From contig NZ_JXMS01000023.1 of the NCBI RefSeq assembly GCF_001672295.1, forward strand, positions 1 through 57,194: 57,194 nt of DNA, in the 5' to 3' direction. The DNA is from Halodesulfovibrio spirochaetisodalis (GTDB lineage Bacteria > Desulfobacterota > Desulfovibrionia > Desulfovibrionales > Desulfovibrionaceae). Shown here in pieces: positions 26,600-35,346 of this stretch. Below the pieces are notes generated by a model. It worked only from the letters and a program-made list of their open reading frames with translations, was not told the DNA's origin and ran no database searches. Both the position numbers and the translations under genes were made by a program. Positions within the stretch are counted from its first letter, which is position 1. Every line of letters starts with the position of its first letter.

Positions 26600-29500
26600 T
26601 TATCGCTGTGCCTTGAGCATGGATAGACTCGCCTCAATCTTCTGAATGAACTCTCGAATTTCTTTTCCCCGGTACAAAATGGAGTGTTCAAGGTTTGCAT
26701 ACTGCCCCCTATTGGCCGAAAGCCAGTTGAAAGAGCCTTCCACAACAGTGTGGTTATCCACCTTGATGGTTTTGTTATGCAGTCTGGAAGTGAATACGAT
26801 GGTAGCGCCACTTGCTTTTAATGCCTCAGTTATCTGTGCGACAGCTTGCTGATTGTAGTTGTTCACCTGCTGAATGCATTTGATGTCGGTATAAATTTTA
26901 ACTGGAACGCCACGAGATTTTGTATTGGCTATTGCTTCGCAGATCATATCTGCCTGAAGAGCATTGTGCGTGATATATGGCGACACGATGGTCAGTTCTT
27001 CGCGAGCTTGCTCGAAGCATTGCTTTAAAACTCGCCGGTGATCATCAAGTGAGCTGAGGTGTTCAATAGCTGCTGACAGATTACGTTCAATTAACTTGAA
27101 ATCTTTCAGTGCATTTTGTCCGGATTCGAAGCAGAGGTGCTTGGCAAGTATGCCTGAAGGCTTAGATGACTCCGGGTTGAATAGTTCCATGTTCCCGAAA
27201 ACAATAAACGAGTCTTTGGCGCGTGAAACTGCAACATTGAGCATGTTAAGCTTCCGATCAACAAATGAAAGGGCATTATCGTCCAATCCGTAAACAGGAG
27301 AGAGGAGGATAATCTTCTTTTCTGCGCCTTGCATTTTGTGAACAGTGCCTACGACGATAGCTCGTGCGTCAGCCTCTGGCAGTTTGCTCTTGAGCTGTTG
27401 CTTTATCTCAGATGACTGAAGCTTAAATGGAGTTACGATGGCAATAATCTCTGCGAGATTTGAAGCACCGTAATGAGTGAGAATCTTCTGCCGGTTATCT
27501 GCAAGCCACTGTGCGATGTTTGCTGCTTCATATGTATTGTAGCGACTCCCATTTCGCTTTTCACTGAAAGATGGAATGTTCGCGTAACCTAATTGAGGAT
27601 ACAAAAAAGAGTCAGCAGGGCGCTCTTGAGTAAGTACTTCTAAATTCGGGTATGTTAATTCTTTGCAGTAATTGATGACAGTTTTCGGACAGCGACGGTG
27701 CTCTAGAAGGTGCATGCCTCTTTCTTTGGCTGGAGTGTCATTAATAGTTAACTGAAACGGGGTTGCCCGTTGTGCGAGTAACATTGCATTACTTTTAGAT
27801 ATGGTGAGATGGTCGAGTGTTTCCTCATTAGCAATTAGTCCAAAGCGTTCAATGTTACCAAGGTCAGCATCTTCAGAAAGAGAAACAACAGGTTCAATTT
27901 GATGCACATCACCAACTACCAAAGCTTTTTTGGCCAACGCGAAAACTATGGCTGCTTTGTCGATAGAAGCCTGGCCGGCTTCATCGAAAATGAGAAGATC
28001 AATGCCTCTAAAAATTGGCTTTCCACTCTGCGACATAAGCTTCGGTGTCATAAACAAGGTAGAAACGATGCAAGGTGTGAGCATTGAAATACGGCGCAGC
28101 TGTTCTGTTGCACTCAGTTTAGGAGCTTGCGTGCTTTCAAAGTCAGTAATTGTTTGCTCTAGCCAAAGTGCTTCGTAATAATGAATAGCAAGTAAGAAGA
28201 TTGTATACCGGTTGTTTGTGTCAGCATGGGAGAGAAGGGTGTATAAGTCATCCTTTGCAAACTCTTGTGACAAAACAATTTTATCAAAACAGGCATGTGT
28301 TTTTTTGATGATATTGCTCAACTCGGTTAAGCGCTGTTTATTTTGGATATGCTGCGCCGTTATTTTCTGCAGCTTGTTGTTGGCAGCATCTAAAGTCTGT
28401 TGAGCAGCCTTTTTAGCGTTCGAAAGACTTGTGAGTTTAGCCATCAACCGATCGCAGATGCTTGCAATGTCCTTGGGAGTAGAGGTGATGTCTAAGTCAT
28501 GTCGGAGCATGAACTCAGTGGCGTATGCTTTACGTTTACTTTTGAGAAACGGTAAGAATTTCGCTAAGCCGAACCAGAACGGTTCATTCTTGCTTGCCGC
28601 TAAGGCATGTTGGACAACTTGTTTATGTTCAGAATGCCTTTTTTCATGCTCTCTATATTCTGTAAGCGAATCCTTCTGAATTGCTTCACACGCAGTTACA
28701 TTCGATTCAAAATTTGCAAGAGCAGTGGCTAGTTCTTCACTTTCTTGTACCGCAACATACCCAGCCATCCAATTGGATACATCAGTGCCTACAGCATCCT
28801 TTAGAGAGATGATTTGGTCTCGCAAATCGCTTTGGATAGCTCTTAGGTTTTCGAGACGAGAGCTGGAGTTACACTGATTACCTGTGAATTCTTCATAGCT
28901 CTTAAGAATCGCGTGATAAGCCTCTGATGTATATTTCTCTGATTCCAATTTAGAAAAGAAACCTTCAAGAGCACTATATGAGCCATTCCATTCATGACAG
29001 GCCGTAAGGTAGTCACTGGTCTGGCCGGCTTTTGATGAAGAGAGGTAATACGTACCTAGGCTATCTATTTTACCAGGAAGCCAACGACGTTCGAGGATGT
29101 TGGAGCTTTCAGGTTTAAGAACAGTCGCGAAATCTCGAATAACGTTTGTTACTGCCTGATTATTAGATGATGTCGCAACGATGATAGGAGGAATTGTTTC
29201 GCCACATGGACTATCGATAATGGCATTGACCCATTCTGAAGCAATGGCACTTTGGAGTAGAGTAGTTTTTCCTGTTCCAGGAGGGCCATTGACCGCAAGA
29301 ATTTCATCTTCATCACAAGCAAAGTAATGATGCATGGTTTGACGTTGGGAAGCGCCTAGCCCAAAGCTATTACTCATTTGAGCAGTATGAAAAGAAGACG
29401 CATTTGCTGCTTCATCTTCTATCTGAAGTGTCTCTCTAACTTCCTCTGTGCCTGAAACAAGTTTTCCATACAGAGCTGGTGTATTCTTTTCGATAAGCCT

Positions 29501-30124
29501 GTCGTAAGCTTTTCGTATTTGCAATGTGATGAAGTTGTTGCTTTCATATCGGAATGCAACCGGCTTATGGGAAGCAATGTACTGCACTCCATTAAGCGTG
29601 ATTAAACCTTCATCGTCGACAGGACATAGTTTTTGAATAGCTTCTATCAGATAATTAAAATAGGCAGCCCAACCAAGAGCATGGAATTCTTGCCGGTCTT
29701 CGGCAAGGATGGCGCGAGCATCATCTAAATTACCTAGAGTAAATGCCTCTTTGTTTACAAGAGGACGTAAGTTTTCACGATTGAACCATGGGTACTGATC
29801 TTTAATGGCGGAAAGTCGTTGTGACTCTTTGTTGAATGAGCAGGGTGCCATGAGAGGAATAATTTTTTCCGGAGAAATCGCAGTTCCCTTTTGGGTAGCG
29901 AGCCTCTGGAAGCACATAGGCGCAATGACAATTTGAAAATTTTTAAGGTGCTTATATTCTTTCGGAGCTAAGCGCAGTATCTCTTTTGAAGTAACCTTGC
30001 CCTGCTGTAGTTCTTCTCCATTTAACAGGACTGCGCGGCTGTCTTGATATGAACCAAAGGAAATAAGCTCTTCGTCAAGGGACGTGCGAAAGTAACGGGT
30101 AATCTGCTCGAGTGTCGGCTGCAT
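26600..30124 (-). CDS. SF1 (Upf1/Dna2-like) helicase with coiled-coil insert and C-terminal PLD nuclease domain
   Basis: 1174 aa. Walker A GPPGTGKT at 280-287, Walker B DEAGQ near 713, motif III-like VVGDVHQIEPV, and helicase motif VI-type LNVAVSRAKDSFIVFGN near 970. A helical, coiled-coil-rich region (about 470-620) is inserted between the two halves of the first RecA-like domain. Residues about 1030-1170 form a phospholipase-D-like domain with HxK...D in RLHNKTIKVDNHTVVEGSFN (about 1112-1131). It is first in an operon with mcrB and mcrC, so helicase, PLD nuclease, EVE-AAA motor and PD-(D/E)xK nuclease are probably co-expressed. An aattagatt/aatctaatt inverted repeat lies upstream (30144-30188). 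Confidence 0.9.
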   Translation of the reverse strand: MQPTLEQITRYFRTSLDEELISFGSYQDSRAVLLNGEELQQGKVTSKEILRLAPKEYKHLKNFQIVIAPMCFQRLATQKGTAISPEKIIPLMAPCSFNKESQRLSAIKDQYPWFNRENLRPLVNKEAFTLGNLDDARAILAEDRQEFHALGWAAYFNYLIEAIQKLCPVDDEGLITLNGVQYIASHKPVAFRYESNNFITLQIRKAYDRLIEKNTPALYGKLVSGTEEVRETLQIEDEAANASSFHTAQMSNSFGLGASQRQTMHHYFACDEDEILAVNGPPGTGKTTLLQSAIASEWVNAIIDSPCGETIPPIIVATSSNNQAVTNVIRDFATVLKPESSNILERRWLPGKIDSLGTYYLSSSKAGQTSDYLTACHEWNGSYSALEGFFSKLESEKYTSEAYHAILKSYEEFTGNQCNSSSRLENLRAIQSDLRDQIISLKDAVGTDVSNWMAGYVAVQESEELATALANFESNVTACEAIQKDSLTEYREHEKRHSEHKQVVQHALAASKNEPFWFGLAKFLPFLKSKRKAYATEFMLRHDLDITSTPKDIASICDRLMAKLTSLSNAKKAAQQTLDAANNKLQKITAQHIQNKQRLTELSNIIKKTHACFDKIVLSQEFAKDDLYTLLSHADTNNRYTIFLLAIHYYEALWLEQTITDFESTQAPKLSATEQLRRISMLTPCIVSTLFMTPKLMSQSGKPIFRGIDLLIFDEAGQASIDKAAIVFALAKKALVVGDVHQIEPVVSLSEDADLGNIERFGLIANEETLDHLTISKSNAMLLAQRATPFQLTINDTPAKERGMHLLEHRRCPKTVINYCKELTYPNLEVLTQERPADSFLYPQLGYANIPSFSEKRNGSRYNTYEAANIAQWLADNRQKILTHYGASNLAEIIAIVTPFKLQSSEIKQQLKSKLPEADARAIVVGTVHKMQGAEKKIILLSPVYGLDDNALSFVDRKLNMLNVAVSRAKDSFIVFGNMELFNPESSKPSGILAKHLCFESGQNALKDFKLIERNLSAAIEHLSSLDDHRRVLKQCFEQAREELTIVSPYITHNALQADMICEAIANTKSRGVPVKIYTDIKCIQQVNNYNQQAVAQITEALKASGATIVFTSRLHNKTIKVDNHTVVEGSFNWLSANRGQYANLEHSILYRGKEIREFIQKIEASLSMLKAQR

Positions 30125-30143
30125 GAGAAAAGTACCTTTCGAT

Positions 30144-30188
30144 AATTAGATTGTGACGTGAGTGGCGAAAATATCGGAAAATCTAATT
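30144..30188. promoter_or_regulatory. Possible operator upstream of the helicase-mcrBC operon
   Basis: A perfect 9-bp inverted repeat (aattagatt at 30144-30152, aatctaatt at 30180-30188) flanks a 27-bp spacer just upstream of the helicase start. No clear -35/-10 pair could be fixed. Repressor binding is a guess. Confidence 0.3.
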
Positions 30189-30199
30189 TATGAAAAGCT

Positions 30200-30769
30200 A
30201 CAATATTGTGAGTCGTTATTTGCTGAATTGCGATGAACGGGGAGAGGAGTGCACTTAATCCTAAAGATAAAAAAGTGTAATTGCTGAGCGATATAGTTAT
30301 TTTGAAATTTATTACAAAAGATTATCGAGGTTATTAGGCAAATCGCAAGGAGCTTAGTATGGGTAAGATCTTCTTAACATGTTGAAAGTTTTTGCAATAA
30401 CGATGTTTTGCTCAGGGGTGTGTAGACGATAATAAAAGTACTATTAGTTTTAAATGTGGGTAGTTTTTTTGGTTTAACTCATTATTATTACTTATTTTAC
30501 AAACGGTTTGGCATAACCCAATACAGTTTCCTGTAAAAGCATTCTGGCAGGTGCTTGGGTCTCAACTGGAGGAACAGCGCTATTGGAATTTATGGCCAAT
30601 TTTATTTTGTTATGTCCGGCTATATTGATGCAATGAGATTACATTGACATTTTTGCGGGATGCATTTGATAATCTACCAGATAGATTCGGAAACATTAAG
30701 ACACCAAGAAATGAGATAGGGTTAACGGCTCGTGTTGATTTTGCATTACTTAGTTTTTCTTAGTTAATA
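30200..30769. other. AT-rich gene-free stretch
   Basis: No convincing coding frame, RNA gene or repeat is visible across these bases. Short frames around 30460-30760 are interrupted by stops and may be decayed upstream parts of the ion-channel fragment that follows. Confidence 0.5.
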
Positions 30770-31015
30770 ATGAATTTTGCAGTGTTGTATTCAATACTTT
30801 CGACAGATGCTTGGCACGAGTCTAAATCTGTTCTTGGAGTTCTAGATTCTTTTTATTATAGTCTGGTGAAAATAACGGCTCTTGGATATGGTGAGATTAT
30901 TCCTATCTCTTCATTTCCCAAGATTCGTTTAATGGATGAAGTAATTGCAGGTATTGTTCTGATTGTATTCAGTTTAGCTGTGTATATGACGTATGCTGGC
31001 TGTCTGATTTCATAG
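30770..31015 (+). pseudogene. Ion-channel pore fragment
   Basis: 81 codons. The stretch DSFYYSLVKITALGYGEIIP resembles a two-TM potassium channel pore helix and selectivity filter (GYGE), followed by one membrane helix (DEVIAGIVLIVFSLAVYMTY). The first membrane helix and any regulatory domain are missing, and the upstream sequence is broken, so this is most likely the end of a decayed channel gene. Channel-type effectors are known in defence loci, but nothing here proves that role. Confidence 0.45.
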
Positions 31016-31089
31016 AGAGAATCTGCGCAGGAAAGTACGAGGCAAAAAAGTTCTCTGAAGAATAAGTTAATCCAAGGAATGGGTAAGCT

Positions 31090-31350
31090 ATGCAGAACGT
31101 AAATGACCTGCCAATGCAGGAACAGCAAAAGTATTTCGATAAGTTCGAACGCTGGATTGAAACCGAATTCAACGGTGACGAATCTACTGCGGATGAGCAG
31201 TTGAAAGCGGGTTACGCTATTTTCTATGAAAATGATGTGAATCCTGATGAATTGATTCGCGAGTATCCAGATGGACGACGAGAAGTAGTACAGACTGTCG
31301 TTTCTGAAGATAATTCCAGTTTTGAAATAGTGGTCGTGCGTGAGTTGTAA
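31090..31350 (+). CDS. Small acidic partner of the zeta-like toxin (putative antitoxin)
   Basis: 86 aa, acidic, no known domain recognised. An AAGGA-type ribosome-binding site lies upstream. Its stop codon directly abuts the start of the zeta-like kinase gene, so the two are coupled. Position and size suggest an antitoxin, but it does not look like the classical epsilon protein. The name is by context only. Confidence 0.6.
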   Translation: MQNVNDLPMQEQQKYFDKFERWIETEFNGDESTADEQLKAGYAIFYENDVNPDELIREYPDGRREVVQTVVSEDNSSFEIVVVREL

Positions 31351-32163
31351 ATGATGACGCCTCAGCTATGGATTGTAGCCGGACCGAACGGTAGTGGGAA
31401 AACAACACTGACCATGCGGCATTTAAAACGCTTTCCAACTAATATCCCAGTGGTTAATCCTGACGAGATTGCAAAAGAGATTAATCCTGATCAGATTGAC
31501 TCTCCGAAAATTGCCCTGCGAGCAGGAAAACAAGCTCTCCGACAGCAACGTGAATTACTTGCAAGCCGGCAGAGCTTTCTTATTGAAACGACCTTTTCCG
31601 GTAATCATGAGCTGAGATTAATAGGTAAAGCTCAGGAGCAGGGATACAAAGTTAATCTCATATACATTGCTTTGCGAGACGCAACTCGTAATATTAGTCG
31701 TGTGGCATCCCGTGTAGCAGCTGGTGGCCACAATATACCTACAGTCGATATTATTCGGCGCTATGGCCGCAGTCTGCAGAATGCTCCTAAAGGCATATTT
31801 AATGCAAATCGTACCTTTGTCGTGGATAACAGTCGAAAACGGCATCAGCTTCTTTTCACACGCAAGCATGGACTGATCCAGTTTGTGACACCAGAGGTAC
31901 TACAACCAGAGTGGAGTAGTAATGTTCTGCTTGGCTATGAGCAAGAGCAGTTGAAAGATTTGCAGCAGTATGTAGCAGAGCCTCTGAAGGCCGAGCTACT
32001 GACGGAGTTATGCTGTACTATGTTGAGAGAGAATCTGCCCTTTAACACCAGACAAAAGCAGCTTCGGCAATATGCTGGAATGCTTGAGGTGACACCTTCC
32101 AGTAGGGCTATGCCAACCGTGGACAGCGTCATGCGACGGGTAGGAAAGAGTATAGAACGATAA
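31351..32163 (+). CDS. Zeta-toxin-like P-loop kinase
   Basis: 270 aa. The P-loop GPNGSGKTTL (11-20) sits after a short hydrophobic strand. Downstream motifs resemble the zeta toxin/predicted ABC-type ATPase family: VVNPDEIAKEINPD, FLIETTFSG, VNLIYIALRD, and RVAAGGHNIP. Zeta toxins phosphorylate UDP-N-acetylglucosamine and block wall synthesis; many chromosomal relatives are unproven. The C-terminal 70 residues (about 200-270) are Gln/Leu-rich and specific. It is the second gene of a two-gene unit closed by a strong terminator. Confidence 0.8.
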   Translation: MMTPQLWIVAGPNGSGKTTLTMRHLKRFPTNIPVVNPDEIAKEINPDQIDSPKIALRAGKQALRQQRELLASRQSFLIETTFSGNHELRLIGKAQEQGYKVNLIYIALRDATRNISRVASRVAAGGHNIPTVDIIRRYGRSLQNAPKGIFNANRTFVVDNSRKRHQLLFTRKHGLIQFVTPEVLQPEWSSNVLLGYEQEQLKDLQQYVAEPLKAELLTELCCTMLRENLPFNTRQKQLRQYAGMLEVTPSSRAMPTVDSVMRRVGKSIER

Positions 32164-32196
32164 AAGGCTTCATGCGGATTGCATGAAGCCTTTTTG
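32162..32196 (+). terminator. Terminator after the zeta-like toxin
   Basis: A 14-bp perfect stem (32162-32175 with 32181-32194), 5-nt loop and a T-run. It overlaps the toxin stop codon. Confidence 0.85.
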
Positions 32197-32222
32197 TACT
32201 TTATGGTTATTTGAGGTTTTAG

Positions 32223-32492
32223 TTATGAGTCTGTTTCGCCATAGAATTCGGCAATGCATTTAGCGCAAACCAATTCGCCTCTATTTTCTATTTCTGCAGC
32301 TAGGCTGCGAACATCGTCTTCATCAAGACATTCTTCACCGTGAGGGTAAAGGTCATCAATGACTGCATCGCATTCCGCAATCATATCCACTCTTCGTGCC
32401 CTATTTAATTCATCTGATTTAGTTACGCTGGCGATGTGATATTGCCCATCATTGTTTTTCATTTTTGAGGCTGAAACGAAAATATAGTTCAT
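32223..32492 (-). CDS. Small hypothetical protein
   Basis: 89 aa, acidic, with one CxxC near the C-terminus (ELVCAKCIAEFYG) and two further cysteines (CDAV, EECL). No family recognised. It lies between the zeta operon (convergent) and topoisomerase III (same strand, upstream), so it may be the last gene of the conjugative remnant. Confidence 0.5.
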   Translation of the reverse strand: MNYIFVSASKMKNNDGQYHIASVTKSDELNRARRVDMIAECDAVIDDLYPHGEECLDEDDVRSLAAEIENRGELVCAKCIAEFYGETDS

Positions 32493-32584
32493 GAATCCCT
32501 CCCGATTGAAGTTAGTTCAGAACTATAATAATAAAATTAAAGCATTTTCTATATGTTGGCTTCAACCTATTTCTCAAGTTTTGA

Positions 32585-34678
32585 TTACCCAAACGCCACA
32601 CCAGGCTTCCCATCTACATCACTTCTCAGCGGATGTTCTTTATCCGCGCAGAGCCAGAAGAATTTTCCTTTGTGTTTCTTGGATTCGAAACGGCGCATCA
32701 TTTTGCCGCAGCCTTCTTCGGGGCAGGGAGCTTCAGGCAATGGTGTTCGTGGTTTATTTGTTCCAGGCTTTCCTTTGACGTCAGGGAGGAAGACTGGCTT
32801 GTTGTGCTCGAAGCAGGCCCAGAAGAATTTTCCTTTTTCTTTTTTGGATGGAAGTCGGCGCAGTCCTTTGCCGCATTCAGGGCAAGGATGTCCTTGAAGG
32901 CCGTTGCCGGCTGATTTTGTGATAGGGGTGATGATTATAGGCAGCAAGTGCGTTTGATCAGCCATGAAGGTTTTAAACTGTTCAGAGCCATCAGCGATTG
33001 CACTCAAACGAGATTCCCAGAGTGCTGTTGTGATCGGGTCCTTCAATTGTTCCGGAGTAAGGGCGATGATGCTCTGGCCAAGTTCAGTCGATATAAGATT
33101 CTTCTTATCAGCTTTGATGTAGCCGCGTTGCTTTAACGTTTCGATGATGTCGGCGCGAGTGGCTTCGGTGCCGATGCCTTCGTTTTCCTTCAGAGTCTTC
33201 TTTGCTTCAGCGTCATCAATGAAACGGTGAATGTTGGCCATAGCCGCGATAAGAGTACCCTCTGTAAATTTTGCAGGGGGTTTTGTTTGTTTTAAATCTA
33301 CTTTTGACTCCACGCAGGCGACAGTATCGTCTTTTTCGACTGCCGGCAGTGGTTGCTCTTCAGGTTGTTTGTCGAACTTTGTCCAGCCAGCTTCTAATGT
33401 TGTCTGGCCAGTGGTTGTCCAAGTGTAGCCGGCGATTTCTGAAACAATCTTTTTTGCTTCGTAGGTTCGCGGTAAATGGAACTGAAGCGCGTAGGTCGTG
33501 CTGATTAGTTCGAAGAGTTTTGCTTCGCCTGCAGGAAGATCCGCCGGCACTTGTCCGGTTGGGATAATACCGTGGTGAGCTGTTACCTTTTTTGTGTTCC
33601 AGGCTTTTGATTTCAGTTCCGGATTTGCTGCTTCAAATACTGGGGTCGAGGAGAGCGCCTGCAGGATACGTTTTGCATCGTCGAATTGTTCTTCCGGAAG
33701 GTAGCGGCAATCTGAGCGCGGATAGGTTGTCAGCTTTTTTTCGTAGAGCTTCTGCGCAATGTCTAGAACCTCTTTGGCCGACATACCGAACTTTGCTGAA
33801 GCGGCCTTCTGCAGAGAGGACAAGCAATGCGGCAGCGGTGGATGCACGGTCTTTTTCTGTGAAGTAAATTCAACGATTGTTCCTTGCTGTCCTTTTGCTT
33901 CTGCAGCGATTGTTTCAGCTTTGGCGGTATCTACGAGACGGCCTTCTTCGTCGAATCCTGCCATGTCTTCTGAAGGCTGCAGCTGCGCCTTAAAGGAACC
34001 TTCTTTATGATCCAGTGTAGCTTGCACGACCGCGTATTTTTGTAGCTTAAAATTGGCGATTGTTTGATCGCGTGTAACAATTAAGTTTAGCGTTGGCGTT
34101 TGCACGCGACCAAGAGACAGCACGCCTTGCATACCTTTTGAGCGGCCGAGAAGTGTCATTGCGCGGGTTGCGTTGATACCGGTCAGCCAGTCGGCTCTGG
34201 AACGAGCGAGCGCTGCCCGTGAGAGCGTCGCGTAATCGCGGTTGTCCTTCAGTGAACTTAGCGCTGTTGCCACAGACTTTTCATCAAGGGATGCAAGCCA
34301 AATTCTTTGTGTGTTTCCAGTGTAATTGAAGTGTTCCAGTATCTCATCAACGAGAAGCTGGCCTTCGCGATCCGGATCACCGGCGTTGACGACAATGTCA
34401 GCTTTTTTCAGCAGTTTTTTAATGACGTTGAGCTGTTTAGCAACGCCTTTACGCGGTTTCAGCATCCATTGTTCCGGAATAATGGGAAGCGTTTTTGCGT
34501 CCCACTTTTTCCATTCCGGATTGTAGTCGTCAGGGTTGGCCAGCTCAAGCAGATGCCCGAAGCACCAAGTGACGGTGTCGTTGCCGCAAGTAATGTAGCC
34601 TTCATGTTTTTTACCGTTACCGAGTCCTTCGGCGATAGCGCGGCCAAGAGACGGTTTTTCAGCTATGAATAATCGCAT
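32585..34678 (-). CDS. topB: DNA topoisomerase III (plasmid/ICE type)
   Basis: 697 aa. It has an N-terminal Toprim domain (FIAEKPSLGRAIAEGLG; AGDPDREGQLL) and a type IA core with the active-site tyrosine in TTYPRSDCRYLP. The region EGIGTEATRADIIETLKQRG is diagnostic. Two C-terminal zinc-ribbon units of the pattern CP(E).CG.....F(F)W.C lie at about 600-690. Such topB genes travel with conjugative plasmids and integrative elements, and the neighbours here (ArdC/Toprim protein, TraF, TraG) fit. The gene looks intact, unlike the transfer genes upstream. Confidence 0.93.
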   Translation of the reverse strand: MRLFIAEKPSLGRAIAEGLGNGKKHEGYITCGNDTVTWCFGHLLELANPDDYNPEWKKWDAKTLPIIPEQWMLKPRKGVAKQLNVIKKLLKKADIVVNAGDPDREGQLLVDEILEHFNYTGNTQRIWLASLDEKSVATALSSLKDNRDYATLSRAALARSRADWLTGINATRAMTLLGRSKGMQGVLSLGRVQTPTLNLIVTRDQTIANFKLQKYAVVQATLDHKEGSFKAQLQPSEDMAGFDEEGRLVDTAKAETIAAEAKGQQGTIVEFTSQKKTVHPPLPHCLSSLQKAASAKFGMSAKEVLDIAQKLYEKKLTTYPRSDCRYLPEEQFDDAKRILQALSSTPVFEAANPELKSKAWNTKKVTAHHGIIPTGQVPADLPAGEAKLFELISTTYALQFHLPRTYEAKKIVSEIAGYTWTTTGQTTLEAGWTKFDKQPEEQPLPAVEKDDTVACVESKVDLKQTKPPAKFTEGTLIAAMANIHRFIDDAEAKKTLKENEGIGTEATRADIIETLKQRGYIKADKKNLISTELGQSIIALTPEQLKDPITTALWESRLSAIADGSEQFKTFMADQTHLLPIIITPITKSAGNGLQGHPCPECGKGLRRLPSKKEKGKFFWACFEHNKPVFLPDVKGKPGTNKPRTPLPEAPCPEEGCGKMMRRFESKKHKGKFFWLCADKEHPLRSDVDGKPGVAFG

Positions 34679-34795
34679 GGTGTAACTCCATTCTTAGTAG
34701 TTTGAATTTATTGAAAAGGTGCTGTTGACAGGGCAGGCTAGATTCCTTAGCGAAACCCTTGAGATAAGAAAAAATTTAAACGTGAGGGTGTGTTG

Positions 34796-35293
34796 GTGGA
34801 TATTGAAACCGTTAGGCATGATGCACGGAAGCTGATCGCAGAAATTTTATATGAGTCAAAAACTGACGAGAGTGACATGTTGTTACTTTCAAAGTTGGAG
34901 GACTTGATGCCTGTTCCAGAGGCTGTTGAGCAAAAATATCGACCTGAAGATTTTTACCGTAGTGGAGAGGTTGATATTGATTTGTTTGTGGATGTTTGCC
35001 TTGAGCAAAAGCTTAATGCTGTAGCGATGCTACACTTCATGAAGAAGTACTGTGATAAAGAAACTAGGAAGACTAAGTTAAAAGCACTGCTCAAAGAATA
35101 TCTTGAAAATATGGAGTCCTATAGTGAAGAGGAAGAGGATGAATTGTTGGCTCAGATGCAGCACTTAACGCCAAATTCTGATATTATTAGCTACATTTTT
35201 TGGTCTGAAAGCGATTTTGAACACGAGCCAACCGTGGATGAAATTGTTGAACGCTGCTTTATGGATAACTCAATGGTACTTGAGTCGTCATAG
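34796..35293 (+). CDS. Hypothetical acidic protein
   Basis: 165 aa from the GTG at 34796. A GAGGG ribosome-binding sequence 7 nt upstream fits this start better than the GTG at 34790. The protein is helical and acidic (EEEEDELLAQM), with no recognised domain. It is divergent from topB and inserted among minus-strand transfer genes, so it may be cargo of the decayed conjugative element. Confidence 0.6.
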   Translation: MDIETVRHDARKLIAEILYESKTDESDMLLLSKLEDLMPVPEAVEQKYRPEDFYRSGEVDIDLFVDVCLEQKLNAVAMLHFMKKYCDKETRKTKLKALLKEYLENMESYSEEEEDELLAQMQHLTPNSDIISYIFWSESDFEHEPTVDEIVERCFMDNSMVLESS

Positions 35294-35346
35294 TTTAATC
35301 ATATTATTAGGAGGAGCCGTAAGCTCCCCCGTTATAAATGGTGTTG

